From Prochlorococcus sp. AG-355-O17 (GTDB lineage: Bacteria > Cyanobacteriota > Cyanobacteriia > PCC-6307 > Cyanobiaceae): a stretch of DNA of 64,000 bases. The stretch is from positions 1 through 64,000 of the forward strand of contig QCEK01000001.1 of NCBI GenBank assembly GCA_003280655.1. Direction: 5' to 3'. Under the pieces are notes generated by a model. The model saw nothing but the letters and a program-made list of their open reading frames with translations. It had not been told where the DNA came from and did not search any database. Both the position numbers and the translations under genes were made by a program. Position 1 is the stretch's first letter; each line of letters starts with the position of its first letter. Positions 28,585 to 37,644 of the stretch are shown here, piece after piece.

Positions 28585-30064
28585 TTTTCCAAAAGAAATT
28601 TAATCCCATAAAAAATATAAACAATAACAAAATAGGTTTATCTCCAAATTTTGTATAGAAGGTCTTGTCGGATGAAAAATTAGGGGAAACTACTTTATTT
28701 TGCTCCACATTTAAATCTAGAAGTTGAATTATTTTCCCATCATCTTTTACTAAACCCGAAGGACCAGTGTTTGATACAAGTAGATTATCTTTTTTATTTT
28801 CAATACTTCTCAATCTTGCTAAAGACAGGAATTGATTATAAAGCTTAGTTGGATAGGGATCTAAATTTGCTGCAGTTATTATTAGTTTTGCACCGCTATT
28901 AATAGCCTTTCTTATTTTCAATCCATCACTAATTTCATAACAAATAGCCACTGCTAAAGGTTGTGTAAATTTAGGATCAAACAATCTTGAATCAGAGCCA
29001 GGTTGAATTCCTCCTACAGCCGATAATCCTCTTGAAAAACTATCTAGAAATTTAGGTGTTTTTTCGCCTAATGGAACAAGTCTATGTTTATCTATAAATG
29101 AGGTAAAAGATTTATCTCCAATTTTAAATCCGAGTAAAGAACTTCTTAACTCATTATTAAAATTTCTGAAACCTCCTGCCAAGGTATTAACCTTAAAGCC
29201 TTTGGATAAATAAAAATTACTATTTAGAGTCCCTTCAGGAGCAACAAGAAGTTTCACTTTGTTTGAAATAGCATACTTTTGAGCGATAGATAGCTTTTCT
29301 TCAATAAATTCATCATTTATTTTTAATTTTTCTCTTGTTGGTATATTAGTTTGCCAAATAGCTACTGGATATTCATAATTTCTTTTTATTGGAGTTGTTA
29401 AACCTCCAAATAAATGTAAGAAAATAAAAAACAAAAGTCCTAAAAGAAATATTTTTTTAAAGTAAAGTTTTCTTTCCCATCTACCTTGAGTATAAAAAAT
29501 CCAAAATCCAATCAATATTTGTAATACGCATAAACCACTTGCACCAATCCATCTTGCTAAACCAGCAAGATAAATATCACCTGGGATAAGACTCTCTCCT
29601 AAACCTATCCAAAAAAAAGGTGTTTGAGAAAGTATCAATTCACCAATACCCCAAGTCAAAGATAAAAAAAATACTTTTACTGTTAAAGATAATATTTTCA
29701 TTTTGAAAACATCCTCTTTCCAGAGAATAATTTCAACTAACAATCCCCATAAATAAACTAATATCCCACCCAAAAAAGCGCAAAATAATAATATTAAAAT
29801 GGCAATAATTAAACTTGCAAGCTTTGAAAACCCAAGCCATGTCAATGGATGAAGATCATAAAGCCAAGAATGACTTATCAAGATAAAGAAAAAACCCCAA
29901 CAAAAATTTGCTATTCTCCTTTCACTTCCCTTCCATAAAATAAATAATGATATCGGCATAAAAATCAGCCAAAAATGAGTTGAAACTGAAATTCCTCCTA
30001 AAATCCCTCCTAAACAAGGGTAAAAATATTGTCTTAGACTTTTAATTTGAGTTGGGATTAACAA
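28577..30064 (-). CDS. lnt: Apolipoprotein N-acyltransferase
   Basis: Lnt adds the third acyl chain to the N-terminal cysteine of lipoproteins in the inner membrane. The N-terminal half has about six membrane segments, a nitrilase-like domain follows (about 225-465), and a last hydrophobic stretch lies near the end. The catalytic triad is readable: Glu in VAPEGTL, Lys in PLGEKTPKF and Cys in AICYEISDG. The 495 residues are normal. It starts with TTG and overlaps mnmA tail to tail by 8 bp. Confidence 0.9.
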   Translation of the reverse strand: MLIPTQIKSLRQYFYPCLGGILGGISVSTHFWLIFMPISLFILWKGSERRIANFCWGFFFILISHSWLYDLHPLTWLGFSKLASLIIAILILLFCAFLGGILVYLWGLLVEIILWKEDVFKMKILSLTVKVFFLSLTWGIGELILSQTPFFWIGLGESLIPGDIYLAGLARWIGASGLCVLQILIGFWIFYTQGRWERKLYFKKIFLLGLLFFIFLHLFGGLTTPIKRNYEYPVAIWQTNIPTREKLKINDEFIEEKLSIAQKYAISNKVKLLVAPEGTLNSNFYLSKGFKVNTLAGGFRNFNNELRSSLLGFKIGDKSFTSFIDKHRLVPLGEKTPKFLDSFSRGLSAVGGIQPGSDSRLFDPKFTQPLAVAICYEISDGLKIRKAINSGAKLIITAANLDPYPTKLYNQFLSLARLRSIENKKDNLLVSNTGPSGLVKDDGKIIQLLDLNVEQNKVVSPNFSSDKTFYTKFGDKPILLLFIFFMGLNFFWKIN

Positions 30065-30150
30065 TCTAAAATTACGAAATTAAATTTATAATCACCCATT
30101 TATTGTACCTTCATTCTGTAAACTAAGTTTTAGTAACTTTCAAAATTTAA

Positions 30151-30723
30151 GTGAAAGAAGTCTTTATCAGTTTTGCAGTTTTTGTTTTTTGTGTTTCATT
30201 AACTCTTTTCAGTCAATTTAATTCACCTCAAGTTGTTAATGCTGCTGAATCAGAAACTCAGTCAGTTCAAAAAACACCTGTTGCAAAATCATCAAATGTC
30301 TCAAATAATAATTTATTTGAACTAGACCCATCAGATCCAAATCCTATACTTTTCGCTATGGCAGAAGAAACACCATCAGACAACAATTCAAGGACTACAG
30401 ACAGTGGTTTAATTATTGCAGATATCGTAAACGGGGAAGGAGATGAGGCTAGTGCTGGGCAAACAGTTACTGTAAATTACACAGGAACACTAGAAGACGG
30501 GACACAATTTGATACCAGTATCGGCAGAGCTCCATTCAGCTTTCCCTTGGGCGCTGGACGAGTAATAAAAGGTTGGGACGAAGGTGTAGCAGGCATGAAA
30601 GTTGGAGGCAAAAGAAAATTAACAATACCTCCGGAACTTGGATACGGATCAAGAGGGGCTGGAAATGTAATACCTGCTAATGCGACTTTAATATTTGAAG
30701 TTGAATTATTAAAAGTCAATTAA
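30151..30723 (+). CDS. FKBP-type peptidyl-prolyl isomerase, exported
   Basis: This is a folding catalyst of the FKBP family. Residues 1-31 form a signal peptide ([17 protein letters not shown], then a VNA-AES cleavage pattern). A low-complexity linker follows, and the FKBP domain occupies about 95-190 ([46 protein letters not shown]). It probably acts in the periplasm or thylakoid lumen. The start is GTG. It sits 78 bp upstream of sodN on the same strand, but a functional link is not shown. Confidence 0.93.
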   Translation: MKEVFISFAVFVFCVSLTLFSQFNSPQVVNAAESETQSVQKTPVAKSSNVSNNNLFELDPSDPNPILFAMAEETPSDNNSRTTDSGLIIADIVNGEGDEASAGQTVTVNYTGTLEDGTQFDTSIGRAPFSFPLGAGRVIKGWDEGVAGMKVGGKRKLTIPPELGYGSRGAGNVIPANATLIFEVELLKVN

Positions 30724-30801
30724 ATTAAGTAAGAAAAATATCTAAGACTTTTCAATTTAGTTAATCTCCAAGTAATATATAAACAATACCAAATATTTGA
30801 A

Positions 30802-31275
30802 ATGTTAAGTAAATTCATCAATTCTTTTCTAGATAAAAAATCCCCAATGAAAGTCCATGCTCACTGCGATGGTCCTTGTGGTGTTTACGACCCAGCATCT
30901 ACGAGAGTTGCAGCTGAAGCAGTTTTATCAATGACAAAAAAACTTATTGCATTAGAAGCTCCTTCTAGCACTGATTCAGCAGAGTGGGCTGCATACAGTA
31001 ATACATTCTCTAGATATGTTGCAGTTAAAGAAGAGCAAGCAAAAGAAACAAAGAAAGAGATTCTAATTTTGTGGACAGATTACTTTAAACCAGTTCACTT
31101 AGAAACTTATCCAGACTTACATGAAACCATTTGGAAAGCTGCCAAATTATGCAGTGCATGCAAAGTTAATATTGACTTAGCCCAAGCTGAAGAACTCATG
31201 AGTTATGTAGAAAAAATTCATAATATTTTCTGGGCTTCAAAAGGAAGATCAGACGCTTTTGTAACAGCTAGTTAA
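30802..31275 (+). CDS. sodN: Nickel superoxide dismutase
   Basis: NiSOD removes superoxide using one nickel ion held by an N-terminal hook. The 157-residue precursor has a 20-residue leader; after cleavage the mature chain begins HCDGPCGVYDP, with H21, C22 and C26 as nickel ligands. The remainder is a four-helix bundle with the family stretch ILWTDYFKPVHLE. Use of nickel instead of iron suits iron-poor open ocean. The maturation peptidase follows immediately, and a nickel permease converges on it. Confidence 0.97.
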   Translation: MLSKFINSFLDKKSPMKVHAHCDGPCGVYDPASTRVAAEAVLSMTKKLIALEAPSSTDSAEWAAYSNTFSRYVAVKEEQAKETKKEILILWTDYFKPVHLETYPDLHETIWKAAKLCSACKVNIDLAQAEELMSYVEKIHNIFWASKGRSDAFVTAS

Positions 31276-31283
31276 TCAGAGTT

Positions 31284-31676
31284 ATTTTCAAAAGTTTTTT
31301 TGATTTTATTTTATTTTTTTTAGGTTTAAGAAAAACCGCGATTATTAGTGGTGAATCGATGTTTCCTTACCTAAAAGAAGGTGACATTGTATTTTTTAAA
31401 AAATATAAAAAGAATAAATCAATATTAAAAAATCGACAAATAGTTATTTTTAATCATCCAATTAAAAATAAAAACCTAATAAAAAGGATAAATTCAGTAA
31501 ATCAAAATAACGTTGAGGTTATCGGCGACAATATTGAATTTAGCGAAGATAGTAATAAATTTGGATTAATCAATAACGAAAAAATAATTGGGATTGTCAC
31601 ATCTAAATTAATTATTCCTAATTTAAAAAATTTTTTAATTCAAAAAAACAGAAGCACTTCTTTGAATCCAAAATAA
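31284..31676 (+). CDS. sodX: NiSOD maturation peptidase, S26 signal-peptidase-like (SodX); non-standard start
   Basis: This short S26-family peptidase presumably removes the NiSOD leader. The catalytic serine sits in SGESMFPYL, coded by TCG at 31356-31358, and the catalytic lysine in NLIKRINSV. The first ATG in frame (31359) comes just after that serine, so it cannot be the real start. The frame is open back to a TAG at 31269 but contains no ATG, GTG or TTG. The upstream codons encode a convincing hydrophobic anchor (SFFDFILFFLGLRK). I place the start at the ATT at 31284 as a guess, giving about 130 residues. The end overlaps the nickel permease by 42 bp. Confidence 0.7.
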   Translation: MFKSFFDFILFFLGLRKTAIISGESMFPYLKEGDIVFFKKYKKNKSILKNRQIVIFNHPIKNKNLIKRINSVNQNNVEVIGDNIEFSEDSNKFGLINNEKIIGIVTSKLIIPNLKNFLIQKNRSTSLNPK

Positions 31677-32306
31677 TCCCAAAGAAAAGGAAAGCCCTCC
31701 TGCTACAGCTATTAATCTTTTAATAAATTTTTGACTTGCTTTAAAAGTAGTAAAAGATATTAAACAAGAAAAAAGATTCATACTTATGAGTGAACCAATC
31801 AAATATGAAATCAAATATAAGCAAGCGCTTGTTAAAGGTAGTGCTAAAGCAGGAAGAACTGCAAGAAAATGTGAACCTCCAGCTATACCGTGTAGCAAGC
31901 CTAAACCAGTCAAAGCATGTGAGTGCTTATTATTATTTTTTTGTTCCTTAACATGAAAGTGAAAGTGACGATGGGCAATTCCATTCTCATGCTTATGGGA
32001 ATGCGAGTGGATACTTAATTGAAAAGAATTTTTTATAGCAAATACTCCAACAATTAGAAGTGAAATTCCAACTAGGAATTCGGCAATACTAGAAAATTTG
32101 TTTAATGGCGTAATATCCTTAATAAAAATCGTTAGAAAAGCTAACAAGAGGACTCCTGAAGAATGTCCCAAACCCCATGAGAAACTATTTTTAAGAGCTT
32201 TTTGGGGATTATTAATTGCTGCTGGTGCCATTGCAATTAGATGATCAACGCCACTAACTACATGCACAAATCCTGCGACTATACCTGTTAAAATTACAGC
32301 CTGCAT
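31635..32306 (-). CDS. Nickel permease-like membrane protein (NicO/UreH-like)
   Basis: This 223-residue membrane protein has about six hydrophobic segments. Metal-related motifs include HVVSGVDHLIAM near the N-terminus, GLGHSSGVLLL, and LGLLHGIAGGSHFLAVLPAL after the loop. A cytosolic loop (about 98-131) is extremely rich in histidine (HSHSHKH, HRHFHFHV, KHSH), as in nickel carriers. Its location next to sodN and sodX supports nickel supply for NiSOD. It starts at ATG and ends inside the sodX coding region on the opposite strand. Nickel specificity is inferred from context; cobalt is an alternative. Confidence 0.8.
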   Translation of the reverse strand: MQAVILTGIVAGFVHVVSGVDHLIAMAPAAINNPQKALKNSFSWGLGHSSGVLLLAFLTIFIKDITPLNKFSSIAEFLVGISLLIVGVFAIKNSFQLSIHSHSHKHENGIAHRHFHFHVKEQKNNNKHSHALTGLGLLHGIAGGSHFLAVLPALALPLTSACLYLISYLIGSLISMNLFSCLISFTTFKASQKFIKRLIAVAGGLSFSLGLFWIQRSASVFLN

Positions 32307-32361
32307 ATATATTCAGTACAACTATGTTTATTCAATTTTATAGCACGATTTGAAGTCAATA

Positions 32362-33249
32362 TTAAATTGAGTTAAATAATTTCTTGAAGGATTGTTCAAT
32401 ATCAGTTTCTCTCATAAAAGTTTCACCAATTAATACTCCCTTGATTCCAATAGATCTAAGCGATTCTAAATCTTCGGCACAATTAATTCCAGATTCACTT
32501 ATAGGAATAATATTTTGTTTTAAAAATATATCTGCATATGTATGCATCAATTCTATTGATGTTTTTAAATCCGTTTTAAAAGTCTTTAAGTCCCTGTTAT
32601 TTATTCCAATCAAATTAAAAGATTTTAACTTTAGAATCCTTTCTAATTCATTAGTGTTATGGACCTCAACAAGAACACTCATCTTTAAATTATCAGCTAT
32701 TTTCTTTAAATAAATTAAATCGTCATCACTTAAAATCGCAGCGATTAATAATATTGCATCAGCACCAGATACCCTTGCTTTATAAATCTGATAAGCAGAA
32801 ATAATAAAATCTTTGCAGAGAAGAGGGAGATTAGTTGATCTCCTTACAGTTTCGAGTATTTCATAACTACCTTGAAAAAACCTTTTATCGGTAAGTACTG
32901 AGATACATGATGCACCCAATCCTTCATAACAAATTGCTATTTTTTCAGGGTTAAAATCTTTTCTAATAACTCCTTTACTCGGACTAGCTTTTTTTATTTC
33001 AGCAATAACTCCTGGTTTTATTTTTGACTCCAAAATATTTTTATAAAAATCTTTGGGAGTAGGAAGTTTCTCAATTTTTTTGATGAGATCTTCTAAAGAG
33101 ACTATTTTTTTAAAATTCTTAATTTCAATATCCTTGTGCCATACAATTTCTTCCAGAATATTTTTTGCTTGTGCTTCTCTATGAGGGACAGCATATTCTA
33201 AATTTTCTACCCTTACTGTGGGATTTGGTGGCCTGCGTCTTATCTCCAT
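32362..33249 (-). CDS. trpC: Indole-3-glycerol phosphate synthase
   Basis: TrpC closes the indole ring in tryptophan synthesis. The TIM barrel shows [49 protein letters not shown] and GVLIGETFM. The 295 residues include an N-terminal extension of about 30 residues common in cyanobacterial TrpC. It starts at ATG, 12 bp downstream of lpd on the same strand, so the two are probably cotranscribed. No other trp gene is nearby. Confidence 0.96.
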   Translation of the reverse strand: MEIRRRPPNPTVRVENLEYAVPHREAQAKNILEEIVWHKDIEIKNFKKIVSLEDLIKKIEKLPTPKDFYKNILESKIKPGVIAEIKKASPSKGVIRKDFNPEKIAICYEGLGASCISVLTDKRFFQGSYEILETVRRSTNLPLLCKDFIISAYQIYKARVSGADAILLIAAILSDDDLIYLKKIADNLKMSVLVEVHNTNELERILKLKSFNLIGINNRDLKTFKTDLKTSIELMHTYADIFLKQNIIPISESGINCAEDLESLRSIGIKGVLIGETFMRETDIEQSFKKLFNSI

Positions 33250-33261
33250 TAATTTTAGAAA

Positions 33262-34701
33262 TTATTTTATTTGAGATGCTGCTTGTTTATATGCGACCTC
33301 AACTACTTCACTAAGAGTAGGATGAGTATGAACTTCTTTAGATAATTCAATTACATCTTGGTTCCTTGAAATAGCGTTCGAAATTTCTTGAATTAAATCA
33401 GCTGCATGTAATCCAAAAATATGAGCACCTAATACTTTGCCATTATCTTTGTTGAAAATCAACTTTAGCAATCCATCACTCTCCAATTCAGCCAATGCTT
33501 TTGAATTAGCCTTAAAGAAACTTTTGACAACTCCCAAAGTAAAATTTTCTTTTGTAGATATCTCTTTAGCTTCAACTTCAGAGAGGCCAACTGAACTTAT
33601 TTCTGGGTGAGTAAAGGTTGCTGCGGGGATACTTTTATAGTTAATTTCGACATTACCACCGCAAATATTATCAACAGCAATAGTACCCTGCGCTGCAGCA
33701 GTATGGGCAAGCATTAGTTTGCCCGTTACATCTCCAACAGCCCAAATGTTAGGTATTATTTCATCACCATTCTTAACTCTCATTTGATCATCTACAGGAA
33801 TGAACCCTTTTACTGTTTCGATACCAACCGACTCAAGATTTAAGTTATTACTATTAGGACTTCTGCCAGTTGCGACAAGTACAGCGTCAACTTCTAAAGT
33901 TTCTACAACTTCCTTAGATTTTGCATCAGTCAGTTCTATTTTTACAGGGCATCCAGGTGTTATTTTTGTCGCAAAGACATTTGATTTTGTGTCTATATCT
34001 CTTGCTTGAATAAGGTTCTTCTTAGCAATTTTAGTGATGTCTGGATCAAATGTTGGCATAATATTCTCCAAAGCCTCTATCATGGTAACTTCACAACCAA
34101 GCGCGGTATAAACATCAGCAAATTCTAGACCTATATATCCGCTTCCAATAATTGCTAGCCATCTTGGAAGCCACTCAAGTTTAACCGCATCATCGCTAGT
34201 AAATACGGTCCTATTATCTAAAGTTATTCCACGGGGCACAAAAGGAGAAGAGCCTGTTGCTATAACAATATCCTTACATGTGAAAATTTTATCAATTCCG
34301 TTTTTATCTCTTACACCTACTTTTTGATTTCCTTCAATTCTTCCAATGCCCAAAATAATTTCAACTCCACTCCTTTTAAGAGTTTTTGTTAAATTTTCTC
34401 TAACATTTAAAACTAAATTATTTGCATGATCTGCAATTTTTGATCTCTCGAACCTTACTGGTGAAGCATGTATACCAAATTTAGCTAAATGTTCATAATT
34501 AGCTATTTCTCTAACTTTTCCACTTGCAGCCAAAAGAGCTTTAGATGGAACACAACCCTTGTTAACACAAGTGCCTCCCATATCAGAAGATTCTACTATT
34601 GCGACTTTCAGTCCCTTACCAGCAGCATGTTTAGCGGCATCAAAACCTCCATATCCTGCTCCTATTACGATTAAATCAAAATCAAAACTTGAATCAGTCA
34701 C
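33262..34701 (-). CDS. lpd: Dihydrolipoamide dehydrogenase
   Basis: Lpd (E3) reoxidises lipoamide for pyruvate dehydrogenase and the glycine cleavage system. The FAD site is GAGYGG (14-19). The redox disulfide is C45/C50 in GGTCVNKGCVPSK. The NAD site is GSGYIGLEFA, and the C-terminal HTHPTLSE carries the catalytic His-Glu pair. The 479-residue length is normal. The start is GTG. It lies between spoU and trpC with 11-12 bp gaps, so the three form a run. Confidence 0.96.
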   Translation of the reverse strand: MTDSSFDFDLIVIGAGYGGFDAAKHAAGKGLKVAIVESSDMGGTCVNKGCVPSKALLAASGKVREIANYEHLAKFGIHASPVRFERSKIADHANNLVLNVRENLTKTLKRSGVEIILGIGRIEGNQKVGVRDKNGIDKIFTCKDIVIATGSSPFVPRGITLDNRTVFTSDDAVKLEWLPRWLAIIGSGYIGLEFADVYTALGCEVTMIEALENIMPTFDPDITKIAKKNLIQARDIDTKSNVFATKITPGCPVKIELTDAKSKEVVETLEVDAVLVATGRSPNSNNLNLESVGIETVKGFIPVDDQMRVKNGDEIIPNIWAVGDVTGKLMLAHTAAAQGTIAVDNICGGNVEINYKSIPAATFTHPEISSVGLSEVEAKEISTKENFTLGVVKSFFKANSKALAELESDGLLKLIFNKDNGKVLGAHIFGLHAADLIQEISNAISRNQDVIELSKEVHTHPTLSEVVEVAYKQAASQIK

Positions 34702-34712
34702 TTTTTATTTAT

Positions 34713-35534
34713 TTATTTAGAGGTGTATGCGACTCTTTTTCGTTCTAGTAATAACGGAACTGCAACACAAGCCACATTCAATGATTCTACAATCTCGCTA
34801 TGCGGAATTGTAATTGTTTCATTAAAAGCTTCTTGAATTTTTTTATGAATACCTTGGCCTTCATTACCCAAAATTAATGCTGTACGTCTAGACCAATCAA
34901 CTTCCCAGTAAGGTTTTGAAGGTTTTTTTGAACTCTCATTATGGCTACTAGTAGAGAAAATCTTAAATCCTACATTTGATAATTCAGACAAAGACTTAAG
35001 TAAAGAATTTAATATTTCTTCTTCAATGCCATCAATTCTTAAAAATGGCAGATGAAAAACTGCACCTGAGGATGCTCTTAATACCTTTTGGCCTAATGGG
35101 TGCGCACCTCCAGCTAAAAAAATTGCATTAACACCCGCAGCTAAAGCGGTTCTAAATAGATTACCCATATTCCCAGGATCTTGAATTCTGTCGAGAACAA
35201 GAACAAAGTCATCTTTTCTATTAAATTGATAATTAGGTATTGCTGAAATCTCTACTAAAGCTGCTATCCCATCTGGATTAATTGTTGAAACCGCAGATGC
35301 CAAGACTTCCTCTGAGACAATATTTATTGATGAATCATCAAATTTTTTGCTTAGATTCTGATTCTTTCTTAGCCATTTTTCGGTAACTAAAATCTTTGAG
35401 GGAATTTTTCCTGACTTCAGCAATTCTTCAATGAGATGTGTACCCTCTATGCAAAAAAAGTCTTGATCTTTTGGAGATGATCTTCTTTTAAATGATCTAA
35501 ATCTTTTAACTAGATTATTGTTTTTACTAGTTAT
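34713..35534 (-). CDS. SpoU/TrmH-family rRNA 2'-O-methyltransferase; non-standard start
   Basis: This SPOUT methylase modifies rRNA or tRNA ribose. The catalytic domain has LDRIQDPGNMGNLFRTALAAG, ILGNEGQG and IPHSEIVESLNVACVA, all diagnostic. The first start codon of the usual kind is a TTG at 35423, but the frame continues upstream with family-like sequence (VKRFRSFKRRSSPKDQD, then FFCIEGTHLIEELL), the substrate-binding domain. No ATG, GTG or TTG occurs from the upstream stop to 35423. I extend to the ATA codon at 35534 as a guess (about 273 residues). The start is uncertain; the identity is firm. Confidence 0.8.
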   Translation of the reverse strand: MTSKNNNLVKRFRSFKRRSSPKDQDFFCIEGTHLIEELLKSGKIPSKILVTEKWLRKNQNLSKKFDDSSINIVSEEVLASAVSTINPDGIAALVEISAIPNYQFNRKDDFVLVLDRIQDPGNMGNLFRTALAAGVNAIFLAGGAHPLGQKVLRASSGAVFHLPFLRIDGIEEEILNSLLKSLSELSNVGFKIFSTSSHNESSKKPSKPYWEVDWSRRTALILGNEGQGIHKKIQEAFNETITIPHSEIVESLNVACVAVPLLLERKRVAYTSK

Positions 35535-35742
35535 TTTTAAAAAAGTATTTTCTATGAGTATTTTGAAAAATTTGTTATCAACTATATTTTAATTACATAA
35601 ATATTTTGATCAATTATTTATTAAATTTCTTTTCCAAGAAATCAAAAAATACATTTTCACTTTTAATTAATATTCATGACGTTACATAGGGTGGACTTAA
35701 TATTATTAGTTTGTCATGATGAATCTAATAAATTAAGTCTTA
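35535..35742. other. Intergenic region between divergent spoU and murA
   Basis: About 200 bp of AT-rich sequence without a convincing gene. It must contain promoters for both murA and the spoU-lpd-trpC run. A 33-codon ORF starting at 35676 overlaps the murA start in another frame and is not supported by anything else. No hairpin or riboswitch was recognised. Confidence 0.5.
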
Positions 35743-37113
35743 ATGATTTGCGGAAGCAAAACGAAGTCATATCTTAAATCGCAAAATTTAAAGATTCTTG
35801 GCCAAGGCAAGTTAAATGGAATAGTTGAAATAAGTGGTGCGAAGAATTCCGCCTTAGTTTTATTAGCCTCATCATTGCTAACTAATGAAAAAATAATTCT
35901 TGAAAATGTACCTTTTCTTACTGATATTGAAAAGATGGGAAACATCTTAAAGAATTTAGGAGTGAATTTAGTTCGTAAAAACAACCAACTAGAAATAGAT
36001 CCAACAACTATTTCGATTAAAGAACTTCCATATGAACTTGTTAAGGGATTAAGAGCTAGTTTCTTTTGTATAGGTGCACTATTAACTAAATTTGGAGAAG
36101 CTCAAGTACCGTTGCCAGGTGGATGCAATATTGGTTCAAGGCCAATAGACGAGCACATTAATGGATTAATCGCACTAGGAGCAGACATTATCATTGAAGA
36201 GGGAATTGTTAAGGCAAAAACAAGGGGGGACAAAAATAGACTTCATGGCACTCATATCAAATTAAGTTGTCCGAGTGTAGGTGCGACTGAAACTTTAATA
36301 ATGGCAGCATCTTTAGCCAAAGGAAGAACTACTATTGAAAATGCTGCTAGAGAGCCTGAAGTTCAAGATTTATGCCAAATGCTTAATAAAATGGGGGCAA
36401 AAATTTATGACTCCGGTAAAGAAACAATTATTATTGATGGTGTTAATAAGCTTGGAGGATGTACCCATAAAGTAATTCCAGACCGAATAGAAGCTGGAAC
36501 TTTTCTAATAGCTGCTGCTGCAACTTCCTCTTCAATTACAATTTCTCCAGTAATCCCTCATCATCTTGAAGCTGTTACTAATAAGCTTCAAGAGAGTGGG
36601 AGTAAAATTACGATTAAAGGTAATTCGATTTCTATCAAGAGTAAAGAGATTAAAGGAGTAGATATTGAAACAGCTCCTTTCCCAGGCTTTCCTACTGATT
36701 TGCAGGCACCATTTACAACTCTAATGACAATCGCAAATGGTGAATCAAAGATAACTGAAACAATTTTCGAAAACAGAATGAATCATATTTATTTACTTAA
36801 TGAAATGGGCGCCAGTATAAAACTAAACAAAAACGTAGCTCAAATCAAAGGTGTTAAAACAATTAATGGTATGAATCTAGTTGGCTCAGATTTAAGGTCA
36901 TCAGCTGCATTAATAATTGCAGGAATCATCGCAAAAGGTAGTAGTAATTTCTATGGATTAGAACATCTAGATAGAGGTTATGAAAATTTTGAATTAAAAC
37001 TAAAAAATTTAGGGGTAAAAATAATTAGAGAAATCAGTAAAAATAATTTTAAGGAAAATGGATATAAAATTGAACCTAGATCTGAGAATCTTTCAAAACT
37101 CGAAGCAGCTTAG
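35743..37113 (+). CDS. murA: UDP-N-acetylglucosamine 1-carboxyvinyltransferase
   Basis: MurA performs the first committed step of peptidoglycan synthesis, transferring enolpyruvate to UDP-GlcNAc; it is the fosfomycin target. The active-site cysteine C128 is present in PLPGGCNIGSRP, so the enzyme would be fosfomycin-sensitive by family knowledge. K34 in SGAKNSAL is also conserved. The length is 456, slightly long because of a 15-residue N-terminal extension. It starts at ATG. ddl, another peptidoglycan gene, is in the window. Confidence 0.96.
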   Translation: MICGSKTKSYLKSQNLKILGQGKLNGIVEISGAKNSALVLLASSLLTNEKIILENVPFLTDIEKMGNILKNLGVNLVRKNNQLEIDPTTISIKELPYELVKGLRASFFCIGALLTKFGEAQVPLPGGCNIGSRPIDEHINGLIALGADIIIEEGIVKAKTRGDKNRLHGTHIKLSCPSVGATETLIMAASLAKGRTTIENAAREPEVQDLCQMLNKMGAKIYDSGKETIIIDGVNKLGGCTHKVIPDRIEAGTFLIAAAATSSSITISPVIPHHLEAVTNKLQESGSKITIKGNSISIKSKEIKGVDIETAPFPGFPTDLQAPFTTLMTIANGESKITETIFENRMNHIYLLNEMGASIKLNKNVAQIKGVKTINGMNLVGSDLRSSAALIIAGIIAKGSSNFYGLEHLDRGYENFELKLKNLGVKIIREISKNNFKENGYKIEPRSENLSKLEAA

Positions 37114-37150
37114 TCTTTTCCGAAAAAATTTTTAAAACGAAGAAAGTTGA

Positions 37151-37261
37151 TTAAACGTAAGCAATATTGATTAGTGAAATACAACCCAAAAATAATATAA
37201 ACAAAACTAGAAAGCGGTTAGACCAAATTTTATTTAGACCATTGAATTTGAATTCGTTCAT
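37151..37261 (-). CDS. Candidate tiny membrane protein, 36 aa
   Basis: The ATG at 37261 overlaps the stop of the upstream tiny ORF (ATGA), the usual signature of coupled genes. The product begins MNEFKFNGLNKIWSNR and continues with a clear single membrane helix (FLVLFILFLGCISLINIAYV). I do not recognise a family. Tiny one-helix proteins are common in photosynthetic complexes, but no known subunit matches. Support comes from the coupling and the hydrophobic pattern. Confidence 0.45.
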   Translation of the reverse strand: MNEFKFNGLNKIWSNRFLVLFILFLGCISLINIAYV

Positions 37262-37365
37262 GCCCAAGTTCCGCTATTAGATCCGAATGTTGTAAGTATA
37301 GTTACTGCAATAAAAAGGTAAGGGACAAATTTAAAGGATAATTTTTTAGCTTGAGTTTTAGACAT
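37258..37365 (-). CDS. Candidate tiny membrane protein, 35 aa
   Basis: This ORF starts at ATG 37365 and ends with TGA overlapping the next ORF's ATG. The product begins MSKTQAKKLSFKFVPYLF and has a hydrophobic stretch VPYLFIAVTILTTFG, consistent with one membrane helix, then ends SNSGTWA. A possible -10 (TATATT on the minus strand, 37386-37381) lies just upstream. The family is unknown. It and the 36-aa ORF look like a two-gene unit. Confidence 0.45.
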   Translation of the reverse strand: MSKTQAKKLSFKFVPYLFIAVTILTTFGSNSGTWA

Positions 37366-37611
37366 TTAATTTTTTTATTTAATATAACACAATATTACTA
37401 ATCATGAAGCTATCTCCTTTCAAAAAAGGCTTTTAAGCGCATTTAATCACAAAAATGTAACAGAAATGTTTACATATTCTTTCCACTCCTCATTTCTTGT
37501 CAGCAAATGCAATAAATAATTCTATGTTTTGTCAAAAAGATTAACTATTAACAAACGTTATCTTGATAACTTTTCCTTGACCAAAACAATAGTCAATAAG
37601 TTGATTTTTGT

Positions 37612-37617
37612 TATAAT
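37612..37617 (+). promoter_or_regulatory. Putative -10 element of tRNA-Leu (argD) promoter
   Basis: A perfect TATAAT lies 27 bp before the tRNA-Leu gene, a suitable distance for a short 5' leader. No clear -35 sits at the usual spacing. Because argD begins 5 nt after the tRNA, this promoter may drive both. Confidence 0.5.
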
Positions 37618-37644
37618 AAAAAAGTTCATTTTTTCAAAAGCCTT

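Larger units (their letters stand above)
37114..37644. other. 531-bp region between murA and tRNA-Leu
   Basis: No long gene. It holds two tiny overlapping ORFs on the minus strand (listed separately), a perfect hyphenated palindrome GTTATC-TT-GATAAC at 37557-37570, and the tRNA promoter at the right end. A weak CCTTT/AAAGG hairpin lies near 37416-37429. Positions 37366-37556 otherwise show no feature I can name. Confidence 0.6.

Noticed and set aside
31359-31676. ATG at 31359 as start of the NiSOD peptidase
   Set aside because: It would begin just after the catalytic serine, and clear family sequence continues upstream in the same frame.
37485-37495. Yfr1-like small RNA core (ACTCCTC)
   Set aside because: Only seven bases match the known core; the rest of the motif and a terminator hairpin are absent.
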